Assembly: GCF_019104745.1 (NCBI RefSeq)
Contig: NZ_JAHRWL010000002.1
Span: 508,076-572,075 of the forward strand
DNA from: Thalassococcus arenae
GTDB taxonomy: Bacteria > Pseudomonadota > Alphaproteobacteria > Rhodobacterales > Rhodobacteraceae
Reading direction: 5' to 3'
DNA: 64,000 nt
Shown: piece by piece, positions 1-8,486 of the stretch
Layout: every line of letters starts with the position of its first letter
Position numbering within the stretch: position 1 is the stretch's first letter
The notes under the pieces: generated by a model
What the model was told of the DNA's origin: nothing
Database searches by the model: none
Seen by the model: the letters and a program-made list of their open reading frames with translations, nothing else
Program-made: the position numbers and the translations under genes

Positions 1-402
1 CGGCGAGGACACGATCGGCTACACCATCGACGACGGCAATGGCGGCACCGATACCGCCCAGATCGTCATCACCGTGACGCCGGTGCAGGACGCGCCGGTG
101 GCGGCGGACGACGCCGACAGCACGCCCGAGGACACCCCGATCACCGTCACGCCGCTGGCCAATGACAGCGACCCGGATGGCGATCCCCTGACGGTGACGG
201 CGATCGAACAGCCGGCGAACGGCACGGCGGTCCTGAATCCGGACGGCACCGTGACCTACACGCCGGATGCGGATTTCACCGGCGAGGACACGATCGGCTA
301 CACCATCGACGACGGCAATGGCGGCACCGATACCGCCCAGATCGTCATCACCGTGACGCCGGTGCAGGACGCGCCGGTGGCGGCGGACGACGCCGACAGC
401 AC
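1..402 (+). repeat. Direct repeat, 279-bp period, in the cadherin-like domains
   Basis: Bases 1-123 are identical to bases 280-402, giving a period of 279 bp (93 codons). The third domain (about 540-640) has diverged. Identity at DNA level, not only protein level, points to recent duplication or gene conversion. More copies may lie left of the window. Confidence 0.9.
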
Positions 403-2380
403 CGAACAGGGCACGCCCGTGGTCATCGATGTGCTGGGCAATGACAGCGACCCCGATGGCGACCCGCTGACCGTGGTCTCGAACACCGATGGCGCGAACG
501 GCTCGGCCTCGATCAATCCGGACGGAACGATCACCTATACGCCGAATGCCGGTTTCAGCGGCACCGATACGTTCGAATACACCATTTCGGACGGCAATGG
601 CGGCACCGATACCGCGACCGTGACGGTGACGGTCGAGGGACCGGATGGCGGTCGCATCGACACCGATGTGTTCCCCGTCGACCCGGCCGATCAGGACCGC
701 GACCCGCTGAACGGTCTGGACGAAGATCCCGATCCTTCGGACGACCTGGACAGCGTGACCGGTACGGCCGGCGACGACTTGATCTCCACCGGCGACGATG
801 CCGACACGATCTTTGGCGGCGCCGGCAATGACACGATCGAGCCCGGCATCGACAACGACCTGGTCGATGGCGGCACCGGCGACGACCTGATCACGGATAT
901 CCAGGGCGCCGACACGATCTTGGGCGGGCAGGGTAACGACACGATCCTGGCCGGAACCGATACCTTCAGCGACTACGCGGGTGACGATCCGAACTTTGAG
1001 CCCGGCACGTTGCTGAACGACCTGGGCTTCACCGCCGATCCGAACCCGGATGACGGTCGGGACAGCGTGCAGGGCAACCAGGGCAACGACCTGATCTTCA
1101 CCGGCGACGATGCCGACACGATCGATGGTGGTGGCGGCAACGACACCATCGATGCCGGCATCGACGACGACATGGTGATGGGCGGCCAGGGCGACGATTC
1201 GATCATCGGCGGGCACGGTTCGGACACGCTGGATGGCGGACAAGGCAATGATTTCATTGACGGTTCCAACATCCCGGTGCTGGAGCTGACCGACGATATC
1301 GACCCGGTTCCGGACAATGACCGCGACAGCCTGATCGGTGCGTTGGGCGACGACACGCTGATCGGCGGCGACGACGACGACACGTTGATCGGCGGGTCGG
1401 GCGACGATCTGCTGGATGGCGGCATCGACGATGACGTTCTGCTGGGCGGCGGCGACGACGACACGCTGCTGGGCGGCCAGGGCAACGACACGCTGAACGG
1501 CGGCGCCGGGGATGACAGCATCGATGGTGGGGCGGATCGCGACACGATCATCGTCGACAGCCCGACCGACGGCGCCGGCGACACGGTGCAGGGCGGTTTC
1601 GAAGGCGACGATTTCGACACGCTGGACCTGACCGGCGTCGGCACCCGCGGCGAAGACTGGCGGATCGTCAATGCGCGACCCGACGATGACGGCCCGGGCC
1701 GCGATCCGAATGGTATCGACGGCACGGTCGAATTCCTGGATGGCGACGGTAACGTCACGGGATCGTTCGATTTCTTCAACATCGAAGAGATCGTGCCCTG
1801 CTTCACGCCGGGCACCCTGATCGCCACGCCGCAAGGCGAGCGGCTGGTCGACGATCTGCGCGAGGGCGACAAGGTCATCACCCGCGACAACGGCATCCAG
1901 GAAATCCGCTGGGTCGGCCGCAAGGATCTGACCGGGCATGTGCTGGCGCGCAAGCCGCACATGAAACCGATCCTGATCCAGAAGGGATCGCTGGGCCACA
2001 ACCTGCCGGAACACGACATGCTGGTGTCGCCGAACCACAGGATGTTGGTGGCCAATGACAAGACGGCGCTGTATTTTGAAGAGCGCGAGGTGCTTGTCGC
2101 GGCCAAACACCTGACCGGCCTGCCGGGTGTGGACGAGGTGCGGACGCTTGGGGTGAGCTATATCCACTTCATGTTCGACCAGCACGAGGTGGTGCTGGGC
2201 AACGGGGCGTGGACCGAAAGCTTCCAGCCGGGCGACTACAGCCTCAACGGCATCGGCAACGCGCAGCGCCAGGAAATCTTGGAACTGTTCCCGGAGCTGG
2301 AAAATGCCGATGGCATAAAGGCTTATTCCTCGGCGCGGAGGTCGTTGAAGCGGCATGAAGCGCAGCTTTTGACCCGCTAG
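2..2380 (+). CDS. Cadherin-like/RTX calcium-binding protein with C-terminal Hint domain (5' partial)
   Basis: The frame is open from the left edge, so the N-terminus lies outside the window. About 792 residues are visible. Residues 1-215 are three cadherin/VCBS-like repeats of about 93 residues, each with a DGNGGTDTA segment. Residues 250-520 carry glycine-aspartate nonapeptides (GGxGNDTI type) that bind calcium in RTX proteins. From residue 600 (CFTPGTLIATPQGE) a Hint_2 hedgehog/intein-type domain follows, with the conserved VSPNHR segment, and runs almost to the end. Such proteins in Rhodobacteraceae are usually large, secreted or surface-attached, and possibly self-processed at the Hint cysteine; that is family knowledge, not shown here. 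A strong hairpin terminator follows the stop. Substrate or adhesion partner cannot be told from sequence. Confidence 0.9.
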   Translation, partial: GEDTIGYTIDDGNGGTDTAQIVITVTPVQDAPVAADDADSTPEDTPITVTPLANDSDPDGDPLTVTAIEQPANGTAVLNPDGTVTYTPDADFTGEDTIGYTIDDGNGGTDTAQIVITVTPVQDAPVAADDADSTEQGTPVVIDVLGNDSDPDGDPLTVVSNTDGANGSASINPDGTITYTPNAGFSGTDTFEYTISDGNGGTDTATVTVTVEGPDGGRIDTDVFPVDPADQDRDPLNGLDEDPDPSDDLDSVTGTAGDDLISTGDDADTIFGGAGNDTIEPGIDNDLVDGGTGDDLITDIQGADTILGGQGNDTILAGTDTFSDYAGDDPNFEPGTLLNDLGFTADPNPDDGRDSVQGNQGNDLIFTGDDADTIDGGGGNDTIDAGIDDDMVMGGQGDDSIIGGHGSDTLDGGQGNDFIDGSNIPVLELTDDIDPVPDNDRDSLIGALGDDTLIGGDDDDTLIGGSGDDLLDGGIDDDVLLGGGDDDTLLGGQGNDTLNGGAGDDSIDGGADRDTIIVDSPTDGAGDTVQGGFEGDDFDTLDLTGVGTRGEDWRIVNARPDDDGPGRDPNGIDGTVEFLDGDGNVTGSFDFFNIEEIVPCFTPGTLIATPQGERLVDDLREGDKVITRDNGIQEIRWVGRKDLTGHVLARKPHMKPILIQKGSLGHNLPEHDMLVSPNHRMLVANDKTALYFEEREVLVAAKHLTGLPGVDEVRTLGVSYIHFMFDQHEVVLGNGAWTESFQPGDYSLNGIGNAQRQEILELFPELENADGIKAYSSARRSLKRHEAQLLTR

Positions 2381-2391
2381 GTCCTTTCCGG

Positions 2392-2423
2392 ACCGGAACA
2401 CCGTTCATGCAGCGTGTTCCGGT
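2392..2423. repeat. Perfect 10-bp inverted repeat after the RTX gene
   Basis: ACCGGAACAC (2392-2401) pairs with GTGTTCCGGT (2414-2423) around a 12-nt loop. It has no T-run, so it is more likely an RNA-stabilising hairpin or minor repeat than a terminator. Confidence 0.6.
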
Positions 2424-2454
2424 GCCTGGGGGAGCGCACTGGAACACCGTGGCG

Positions 2455-2485
2455 ACGGGGCTGCCGATCTTGGCGGCCCCGTTTT
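2455..2485 (+). terminator. Intrinsic terminator of the RTX/Hint gene
   Basis: ACGGGGC (2455-2461) pairs with GCCCCGT (2476-2482), with an inner GCC/GGC extension, and TTTTCC follows. It lies 75 nt after the stop codon on the coding strand. Confidence 0.75.
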
Positions 2486-2574
2486 CCATTGCGGCGCCGA
2501 TACCTGTTTATCGCCTGAAATGCAGGCGGCAAGATGCTGAAATCAGGGCCTTTTAAAGGCAAAGACAGAGAGGG

Positions 2575-3183
2575 TCAGGGCAGCGCCGGTTCCGCGCCGC
2601 GCCAGGCCGCCCAGGCCTCGGGCGTGTCGAGATCGGTCAGCGCATGATCGTCCGGCAAGGCGACGTGCCGCAGACGATGGCGGTTTGCGTCGATCACTGC
2701 CCGCGCGCCGCGGTCGCCGTTCAACGACATCAACGAAGGGATGCAGTCGGCGGGAAACAGGACCGGATGGCCGGGCTGGCCGTCCTGCGATGTTCCCTGC
2801 TGAAGCGTTGCATGCGCTTCGGAGCGAAAGCCCTTGATGATACTGCGTAAATCGTCTTCGCTAATCTCGGGCATATCGGCGGGAACGATCATCACCGCGT
2901 CCAGGGATCGGGGCAGGAACGCCACGCCGCGCCGGATCGAGGCGGACATGCCGAGATCGGAATCCGGCACTTCGACAAGCTGCACGCCCAGCCCGGAAAG
3001 GGCAGCGGCGCGCGGGTGATCGGCATCGGGCAAGGTGACGGTGACATGATCGGCGACCGCGCAGGCACGCAGGACCTGCCGCCGCAAAAGCGGCAGGCCG
3101 TCGACCTGCTGCAGCAGCTTGTCGATGCCCCGCATGCGCCGGCTTGCGCCCGCGGCGGGAATCAGAATCGCGATGCCTCCCAT
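2575..3183 (-). CDS. MocA/MobA-like nucleotidyltransferase (molybdenum cofactor cytidylyltransferase family)
   Basis: A 202-residue protein starting MGGIAILIPAAGASRRM. The N-terminal AAGASRRM...DKLL signature is that of the NTP_transf_3 family, which transfers CMP or GMP to molybdopterin. VPADMP near residue 100 fits the metal-binding aspartate and DGQPGHPVLF the substrate loop. A longer in-frame start 156 nt upstream would add an arginine-rich tail before the nucleotide-binding loop, so I prefer the start at 3183. MocA-type enzymes make the cytosine dinucleotide form used by xanthine-oxidase-family hydroxylases, and one of these (coxSLM) is about 55 kb away in this window; the link is inference. 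No XdhC-like partner is adjacent. Confidence 0.8.
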   Translation of the reverse strand: MGGIAILIPAAGASRRMRGIDKLLQQVDGLPLLRRQVLRACAVADHVTVTLPDADHPRAAALSGLGVQLVEVPDSDLGMSASIRRGVAFLPRSLDAVMIVPADMPEISEDDLRSIIKGFRSEAHATLQQGTSQDGQPGHPVLFPADCIPSLMSLNGDRGARAVIDANRHRLRHVALPDDHALTDLDTPEAWAAWRGAEPALP

Positions 3184-3434
3184 GCCGGGACCATAGCGCA
3201 AGCGGGCGTAGTTGACGCAAGGAAAACGCGGCGCGCGGCGGGGTGAACGCGCCGAACGGTCGGGGCGCAACGACAGCAATCCGTCCCAAACACCTGAAAT
3301 TCGGGACAGATTGCCGGGTCCGACCCGGGCACACGCCATGCGCGATTTCTTGCGATACGACTCGTTTCCCGCGTGTTCAGGACGGATTGCTGCGGATCGG
3401 CGTCAGGTCAGGCGTCAAAACCGTCAAGGAACGG

Positions 3435-5915
3435 TCAGGAAAGGTTAATTCGCGGAGAATTCGGTGTTGGCGCGACGAAAGCCGGCGCGTTTCCGATGCC
3501 CGAACCGTCTCCCCGCATCCGCGCCCCGTCCGCGTCGAACAGCGGTTCGGTGAGCAGCCGGGCCTTGCGCATCTCGCCCAGGATCTCGATTTCGGCCTGC
3601 AGCCCGTCGCGGAGCAGCGCGCGCGGGATCAGCGCCAGCGCGACCGAGGTCTGCGTGTGGTGCGAATAGCCGCCCGACGTGCAGAAGCCCACGACCTTGC
3701 CGTCGACCCAGACCGGCTCGTAGGCGTTCACATCGGCATCCCCGGCATCGACGGCAAAGACCACCGCGGTGCGTTCGGGCGGGCTGGCGCGTTCGGCCTC
3801 GGCGGCGGCGCGGCCGATGAAATCGGCGGTCTTCTTGAACGCGATGAACCGGTCGAGCCCGGTCTCTGCCGCGGTGTAGTCGGGCGAGTATTCGCGGCCC
3901 CAGGACCCGAACGCCTTGTCGAGCCGCAGCGACATCATCGCGCGCATCCCGAAGGGCGCCATGCCGTGCGGCTGGCCGGCTTGCCAGAGGGTCGCCCAGA
4001 GCTGGCGCTGGTCCATCGGGTCGCAATAGATCTCGAACCCCAGGTCGCCGGTATAGCTGACCCGCTGCACCAGCGTGTTGACCTGGCCGACGACCAGTTC
4101 GCGCACGTCCAGGAACGCCATGTCCGAGATATCCGTCCGGGTGCAGGCGGCCAGCACGGCGCGCGCTTTCGGCCCGGCCAGCTGGAAACCGGTGCGCCGG
4201 TCCGAAATGTTCTCAACGCTCACGCCGTCGTCCAGGTTCTGCAGAAACCAGCGCAGGTGATAGGCCTGCGTGCCGTAGGAGGCGGTCAGCTGAAAGCGGT
4301 CCTCGGCCAGGCAGGAGACGGTGAAGTCGCCGATGATGCGCCCGGCGGGCGACAGCATGGGCGTGAGCGACAGCCGGCCGGGCCGGGGGATGCGGCCGGC
4401 CATGATCCGGTCGAGCCAGGCACGGGCGCCCGCGCCGGTGACGCGATACTTGCCGAAATTGTGGATCTCGTTGATGCCGACGCCGCCGCGCACGGCGGCG
4501 ACTTCGCGGGCGGTGGCGGCAAAGGCGTTGGAGCGGCGGAAGGAGGGCGTTTCGTAGCGCGGCTCGTCGCCCCGGGCGAAGTAGTTGACCACCTCGAGCC
4601 CGTATTGATGACCCCAGACCGCGCCCATGCGATCGAAGATGTCATGCATCGGCGTGGTGCGGTGCGGGCGCGCGGCGGGCTTTTCCTCGTTCGGGTAGGA
4701 GACCGAGAACCGGGTCTGGTAATTCTCGATCACCTTGGGGCGGGTATAGCCCGGGCTGATCCAGTCGCCGAACCGGGCGACGTCGAAGGCGGCGGTGTTG
4801 CGTTCGCATTCGCCGTGGATCATCCATTGCGCCAGCATCAGGCCCACGCCGCCGCCCTGGCTGAACCCGGCCATGACGCCGCAGGCCGACCAATAGCCTT
4901 GCAGGCCGGGGATCGGGCCGATCAGGGGGTTGCCGTCGGGGGCGAAGGTGAAGGGGCCGTGGATCACCCGCTTGACCCCGGCGCGTTCGAGGATCGGAAA
5001 GCGTTTGTAGGCAAAGGCGATGCTGTCCTCGATCTTGTCGAAATCGTCGGGCAGAAGCTCGGCGCCGAAGCTCCAGGGCGTGCCGTCGATGGCCCAGGCG
5101 CGGCAGGGTTTCTCGTAGAAGCCGATGCACAGCCCGCGGCCTTCCTGGCGCAGATAGCTTTCGCCGCCGGGATCGATCACGTGGGGGTGTTCGCTGGCGC
5201 GTTCGTAGATCTCGGGGATGTCGTCGGTCACCAGGTACTGGTGTTCCATCGGATGCAGCGGCGCGTAGATGCCGGCCATCGCCGCCACCTCGCGCGCCCA
5301 GAGCCCGCCCGCATTGACCACGTGTTCGGTGTGGATGGTGCCCTTGTCGGTGACCACGTCCCAGGTGCCGTCCGGGCGCTGGGTGGTCTCGCGCACCATG
5401 CAATGGGTCTCGATGGTGGCGCCGCCCATGCGCGCGGCCTTGGCATAGGCCAGGGTGGTGCCCGAGGGATCGAGATGGCCGTCGAGCGGATCGAAGAGCG
5501 CGCCCTTGATGCCGTCGGGATTGATGATGGGCGCGCGGGCGATGACCTCGTCGACGCCGAGGATCTCGGTTTCCAGCCCCATGTAGCGGTGTTTGGCGCG
5601 CTCGGCCTTGAGCTGGTCCAGCCGTTCGTCGGTATCGGCCAGCGTCAGCCCGCCGACATGGTGCAGCCCGCAGCTGAGGCCGGTGATCTGTTCCAGCTCG
5701 CGGTAGAGGTTGATCGTGTAGCCCTGCAGCGCCGCCATGTTGGTGTCGCCGTTGAGCGTGTGGAAGCCGCCGGCGGCGTGCCAGGTCGAACCCGAGGTCA
5801 GTTCGGCGCGTTCGACCAGCATGACGTCGGACCAGCCGAGCTTGGTCAGGTGGTAGAGCACCGAGGCGCCGACGACGCCGCCTCCGATGACGACGACACG
5901 GGTGGTGGTTTTCAT
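3435..5915 (-). CDS. FAD-dependent dimethylglycine/sarcosine dehydrogenase-like protein with GcvT domain
   Basis: An 826-residue protein. The N-terminus has a Rossmann GGGVVGAS motif (residues 11-18) for FAD, followed by STWHAAG, whose His46 is where this family attaches FAD covalently. The N-terminal half is a DAO-type oxidoreductase. From about residue 430 onward are the GcvT folate-binding and GcvT C-terminal barrel domains. The family demethylates N-methylated glycines (dimethylglycine, sarcosine), passing the one-carbon unit to tetrahydrofolate. Length matches the family (about 810-860). Substrate specificity cannot be assigned. It stands alone on the minus strand, followed after 251 nt by the MocA-like gene, with no obvious functional partner. 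Confidence 0.88.
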   Translation of the reverse strand: MKTTTRVVVIGGGVVGASVLYHLTKLGWSDVMLVERAELTSGSTWHAAGGFHTLNGDTNMAALQGYTINLYRELEQITGLSCGLHHVGGLTLADTDERLDQLKAERAKHRYMGLETEILGVDEVIARAPIINPDGIKGALFDPLDGHLDPSGTTLAYAKAARMGGATIETHCMVRETTQRPDGTWDVVTDKGTIHTEHVVNAGGLWAREVAAMAGIYAPLHPMEHQYLVTDDIPEIYERASEHPHVIDPGGESYLRQEGRGLCIGFYEKPCRAWAIDGTPWSFGAELLPDDFDKIEDSIAFAYKRFPILERAGVKRVIHGPFTFAPDGNPLIGPIPGLQGYWSACGVMAGFSQGGGVGLMLAQWMIHGECERNTAAFDVARFGDWISPGYTRPKVIENYQTRFSVSYPNEEKPAARPHRTTPMHDIFDRMGAVWGHQYGLEVVNYFARGDEPRYETPSFRRSNAFAATAREVAAVRGGVGINEIHNFGKYRVTGAGARAWLDRIMAGRIPRPGRLSLTPMLSPAGRIIGDFTVSCLAEDRFQLTASYGTQAYHLRWFLQNLDDGVSVENISDRRTGFQLAGPKARAVLAACTRTDISDMAFLDVRELVVGQVNTLVQRVSYTGDLGFEIYCDPMDQRQLWATLWQAGQPHGMAPFGMRAMMSLRLDKAFGSWGREYSPDYTAAETGLDRFIAFKKTADFIGRAAAEAERASPPERTAVVFAVDAGDADVNAYEPVWVDGKVVGFCTSGGYSHHTQTSVALALIPRALLRDGLQAEIEILGEMRKARLLTEPLFDADGARMRGDGSGIGNAPAFVAPTPNSPRINLS

Positions 5916-6066
5916 GGGGACGCCTCGCTTGCCGGTTTGGGCCAGTCAAGCGCGGGCCCGACGCCGGATCGTGTCAGAAAGCGACAGGCCTTGTCGAAAA
6001 TGGGCACCTTCGGCGCACTCTTTGCCGCTGGGGCTGCGCCCCATTCCCGCATTCCTTGCGTGCGAA

Positions 6067-6140
6067 GACCCCCACACCCGCGTTCCTTTGTGGGGGAGAC
6101 CCCCACACCCGCGTTCCTTTCGTGGGGGAGACCCCCCACA
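6067..6140. repeat. GC-rich tandem repeat, 31-32 bp unit
   Basis: Two nearly identical units (6067-6097 and 6098-6129) begin GACCCCCACACCCGCG, continue TTCCTTT and end GTGGGGGA. A truncated third unit follows, and a decayed copy precedes them near 6040. Each unit holds complementary CCCCCAC and GTGGGGG ends and can fold. Confidence 0.85.
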
Positions 6141-6166
6141 CCCCCCGTGCGAGGCGCTGCCTCGCG

Positions 6167-6193
6167 CTCCGGAGTTTGCCGGGCAAGATGAAG
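6167..6193 (-). repeat. Composite intergenic repeat, core copy A (reverse)
   Basis: Read on the minus strand it is CTTCATCTTGCC then AAACTCCGG, the same core found at four other places. It faces copy B across 13 nt, forming a large inverted repeat. Confidence 0.85.
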
Positions 6194-6206
6194 ACGATCC
6201 CGCGCC

Positions 6207-6272
6207 CTTCATCTTGCCCGAAAAACTCCGGGGGGAAAGGGCGGCTTGCCGCCCTTGGGGGGCTGGCCCCCC
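6207..6272 (+). repeat. Composite intergenic repeat, copy B
   Basis: Core CTTCATCTTGCC...AAACTCCGGGG, then a hairpin (GGGCGGC/GCCGCCC) and a GGGGGGCTGGCCCCCC palindrome. It ends 14 nt before the CorC-like stop codon on the opposite strand and may act as its transcription end. Confidence 0.85.
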
Positions 6273-6285
6273 GGCACGGGAGCCG

Positions 6286-7596
6286 TCAGAGCGGGCGGAC
6301 CTTGAGCTTGGTGATGCGGTTGTGTTCGCGGCCCGTCACCTCGAAGCGGAAGCCGTGGAAGGAAAAGACCTGGCCCACGGTGGGGATCATCTGGGCCTCG
6401 TGGATGACCAGCCCGGCGATGGTGTTGGCCTCGTCGTCGGGCAGGTTCCAGTCGGTGGCGCGGTTGAGATCGCGGATCGTCATGGCGCCGTCGATCCAGT
6501 AATGGCCATCGTCGGCCATGCGCACCGGGTGGTCGGCATCGGGGTCGAATTCATCGGTGATCTCGCCGACGATTTCCTCGAGGATGTCCTCGAGCGTGAT
6601 CAGGCCCTGCAGCGCGCCGTATTCGTCCACCACCAGCGCGAAATGGGTGCGGCGGCGCAGGAACTGGCGCATCTGGTCGTCGAGCGTGGTGGTGTCGGGG
6701 ATGAAATAGGGCTTCATCGCCACTTCGGAGATGTTGAAATCGGCCAGCGCGTCGAAGCTGCCGGTTTCGCCGGCATCCGAGATGCGCTTGTACATGGCGC
6801 GCAGCAGGTCCTTGGCGTGGATCATGCCGATGATGTTCTCGGGGTCGTCGCGGTAGACCGGCAGGCGGGTGAAGCTGGATTCCAGGCATTGCTGCAGGAT
6901 CGCCTGGGGTTCGCTGTCGGCATTGATCATCTCGATCCCGGAGCGGTGGAGCATGATTTCCTCGACCGTGCGTTCGGAAAGATCGAGCGCGCCGAGGATG
7001 CGGTCGCGGTCCTCTTTCTGGACCACGCCTTCGGAATGGCCCAGTTGCAGCGCGCCGGCGATTTCCTCGCGCACTGCCAGGATGTGGCTGTCGGGGTCGG
7101 TCTTGACGCCGAAGATGCGCAGCACGCCGCGCACCAGCAGGCGCACGGCGCTGACCACCGGCGCGAAGAGCCGCACCACCACGCCGATCGGGGCGGCGAC
7201 GCGCGAGGCGGCGGTTTCGGGGTTGGTGATGGCGTAGGTCTTGGGCAGCACCTCGGCGAAGATCAGCACCAGCAGCGTCATCACCAGCGTCGCCAGCGCC
7301 ACGCCGCTTTCGCCGAAGACCCGGGTGAGCAGCGCGGTGGCCAGCGAGGTCGCCAGGATGTTGACCAGGTTGTTGCCCAGCAGCACCGAGCCGATCAGGC
7401 GTTCGTTGTCCTCGGTGATCTGCAACGCCCGGGCCGCGCCCTTGTTGCCGCGGTCCTGGGCCGCGCGCAGCTTGCCGCGCGACGCGGCGGTCAGCGCGGT
7501 TTCCGAGCCGGAGAAGAAGGCCGACAGCGTCAGCAGCGCCAGGATGGCGGCCGCGGTCATCCAGAAGGCCGAATCGAGGGTCGTGGAAGCTTCCAT
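6286..7596 (-). CDS. CNNM/CorC family membrane protein with CBS pair (HlyC/CorC transporter family)
   Basis: 436 residues. The N-terminal half is a DUF21/CNNM membrane domain with about four hydrophobic helices, starting with a segment at residues 10-32 that contains FFSGSETALTAASR. A CBS domain pair follows (about 200-330; the second includes FALVVDEYGALQGLITLEDI). The C-terminal CorC_HlyC domain ends GREHNRITKLKV. Members have been linked to Mg2+/Co2+ transport or efflux; the exact ion is not predictable. Length is typical. The start at 7596 puts the first helix directly at the N-terminus, with a weak AGGA upstream. Confidence 0.9.
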   Translation of the reverse strand: MEASTTLDSAFWMTAAAILALLTLSAFFSGSETALTAASRGKLRAAQDRGNKGAARALQITEDNERLIGSVLLGNNLVNILATSLATALLTRVFGESGVALATLVMTLLVLIFAEVLPKTYAITNPETAASRVAAPIGVVVRLFAPVVSAVRLLVRGVLRIFGVKTDPDSHILAVREEIAGALQLGHSEGVVQKEDRDRILGALDLSERTVEEIMLHRSGIEMINADSEPQAILQQCLESSFTRLPVYRDDPENIIGMIHAKDLLRAMYKRISDAGETGSFDALADFNISEVAMKPYFIPDTTTLDDQMRQFLRRRTHFALVVDEYGALQGLITLEDILEEIVGEITDEFDPDADHPVRMADDGHYWIDGAMTIRDLNRATDWNLPDDEANTIAGLVIHEAQMIPTVGQVFSFHGFRFEVTGREHNRITKLKVRPL

Positions 7597-7664
7597 GGTG
7601 GGGCAAATCCTGTAATCTGCGGCTGGTTATGGGGGTGGGGCGCCCGGCAATCAAGGGGCTGGAC

Positions 7665-8486
7665 ATGCGGATCGCGGAGCTGGGAGCGGTGGCGGACCGG
7701 GCGCTGGTCTTCGGCGGGGTCTATTCCAACCGGCAGGCGCTGGCGGCGTTGCGGGCGCGGGCAGGGGCGCTGGGCGTCGGGCGCGGGGACGTGGTCTGCA
7801 CCGGCGACGTGGTGGCCTATGGCGCCGATCCGCTGGGCTGCGTCGCGGCGATGCGCGACTGGGATGTGGCCTGCATCGCGGGAAATGTCGAAAAGCAGCT
7901 GGGCACGGGCGCGGGCGATTGCGGGTGCGGCTTTGCCGAAGGCACGGTCTGCGACCGGCTGTCGGCGGGCTGGTTCGGGTTCGCCGATGCGGCGTGCGGC
8001 GCGGCGCAGCGCGGCTGGATGGCGGCGCTGCCGGACCTGGTGCGCTTTGACTGGCGCGGCCGGCGCTGCGTCGCGCTGCATGGCGGGGTGTCGGATGTGG
8101 CGCGGTTCCTGTGGCCGGCGTCACCAGAGGCGGAATTTCTTGAGGAGTTGAGCCTTGTCAGGTCGTTATGCGGCGACATTGACGTGGTTTTCGCGGGCCA
8201 TTGCGGGGTCGCCTTCCAGCGCGCGATCGATGGCGTTTTGTGGGTGAATGCCGGGGCGATCGGCCTGCCGCCCGACGATGGGCGCGCGCAGACCCGGTTC
8301 GCGCTGCTGCACGGCGATGGGCGGATCACGCTGGAGCGGCTGGATTACGACCATCGCGCGGCGCGCGCGGCGATGGTCGCGGCGGGGCTGGTGCAGGGCT
8401 ATCACGATGCGCTGGTCAGCGGGCGCTGGCCGTCGAGCGACGTGCTGCCGCCTGTGATGCGGAATCAGTCGCGCGCCAGCGGGTGA
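7665..8486 (+). CDS. Metallophosphoesterase-like protein with degenerate metal site
   Basis: 273 residues from the ATG at 7665, which has AAGGGG at good spacing; an ATG at 7629 would add 12 residues. It keeps the calcineurin-like motifs GDVVAYG and HGGVSD and the C-terminal GH. Motif I, normally DxH in a GDIHGN context, reads FGGVYSN, so both metal ligands are gone. The GNHE motif is GNVE and GHxH is GHCG. The fold is likely kept, but two-metal phosphoesterase activity is doubtful. From memory, closely related Rhodobacterales proteins share this variant, so it may be a distinct subfamily. Its end overlaps the end of xerD on the other strand by 22 bp. Confidence 0.75.
   Translation: MRIAELGAVADRALVFGGVYSNRQALAALRARAGALGVGRGDVVCTGDVVAYGADPLGCVAAMRDWDVACIAGNVEKQLGTGAGDCGCGFAEGTVCDRLSAGWFGFADAACGAAQRGWMAALPDLVRFDWRGRRCVALHGGVSDVARFLWPASPEAEFLEELSLVRSLCGDIDVVFAGHCGVAFQRAIDGVLWVNAGAIGLPPDDGRAQTRFALLHGDGRITLERLDYDHRAARAAMVAAGLVQGYHDALVSGRWPSSDVLPPVMRNQSRASG

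Larger units (their letters stand above)
5916..6285. other. 370-bp intergenic region packed with repeats
   Basis: It lies between the GcvT-domain gene start and the CorC-like gene stop. I see no credible gene here; the open frames crossing it come from the repeats. It holds a GC-rich tandem repeat (6067-6140) and two facing copies of a composite repeat (6167-6272). Confidence 0.7.

Noticed and set aside
280-1560. Short-period repeats that might suggest a CRISPR array
   Set aside because: They translate into cadherin-like and RTX repeats in one frame. There are no unique spacers of even length and no cas genes.
3243-6191. 982-residue plus-strand open frame
   Set aside because: It runs antisense to the GcvT-domain flavoprotein, has histidine/arginine/valine-rich low-complexity translation, and shows no domain. 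It is a GC-driven shadow.
5887-8151. Long plus-strand frame across the repeat-filled gap and CorC gene
   Set aside because: It is open only because of GC-rich repeats and antisense sequence. No start context and no domain.
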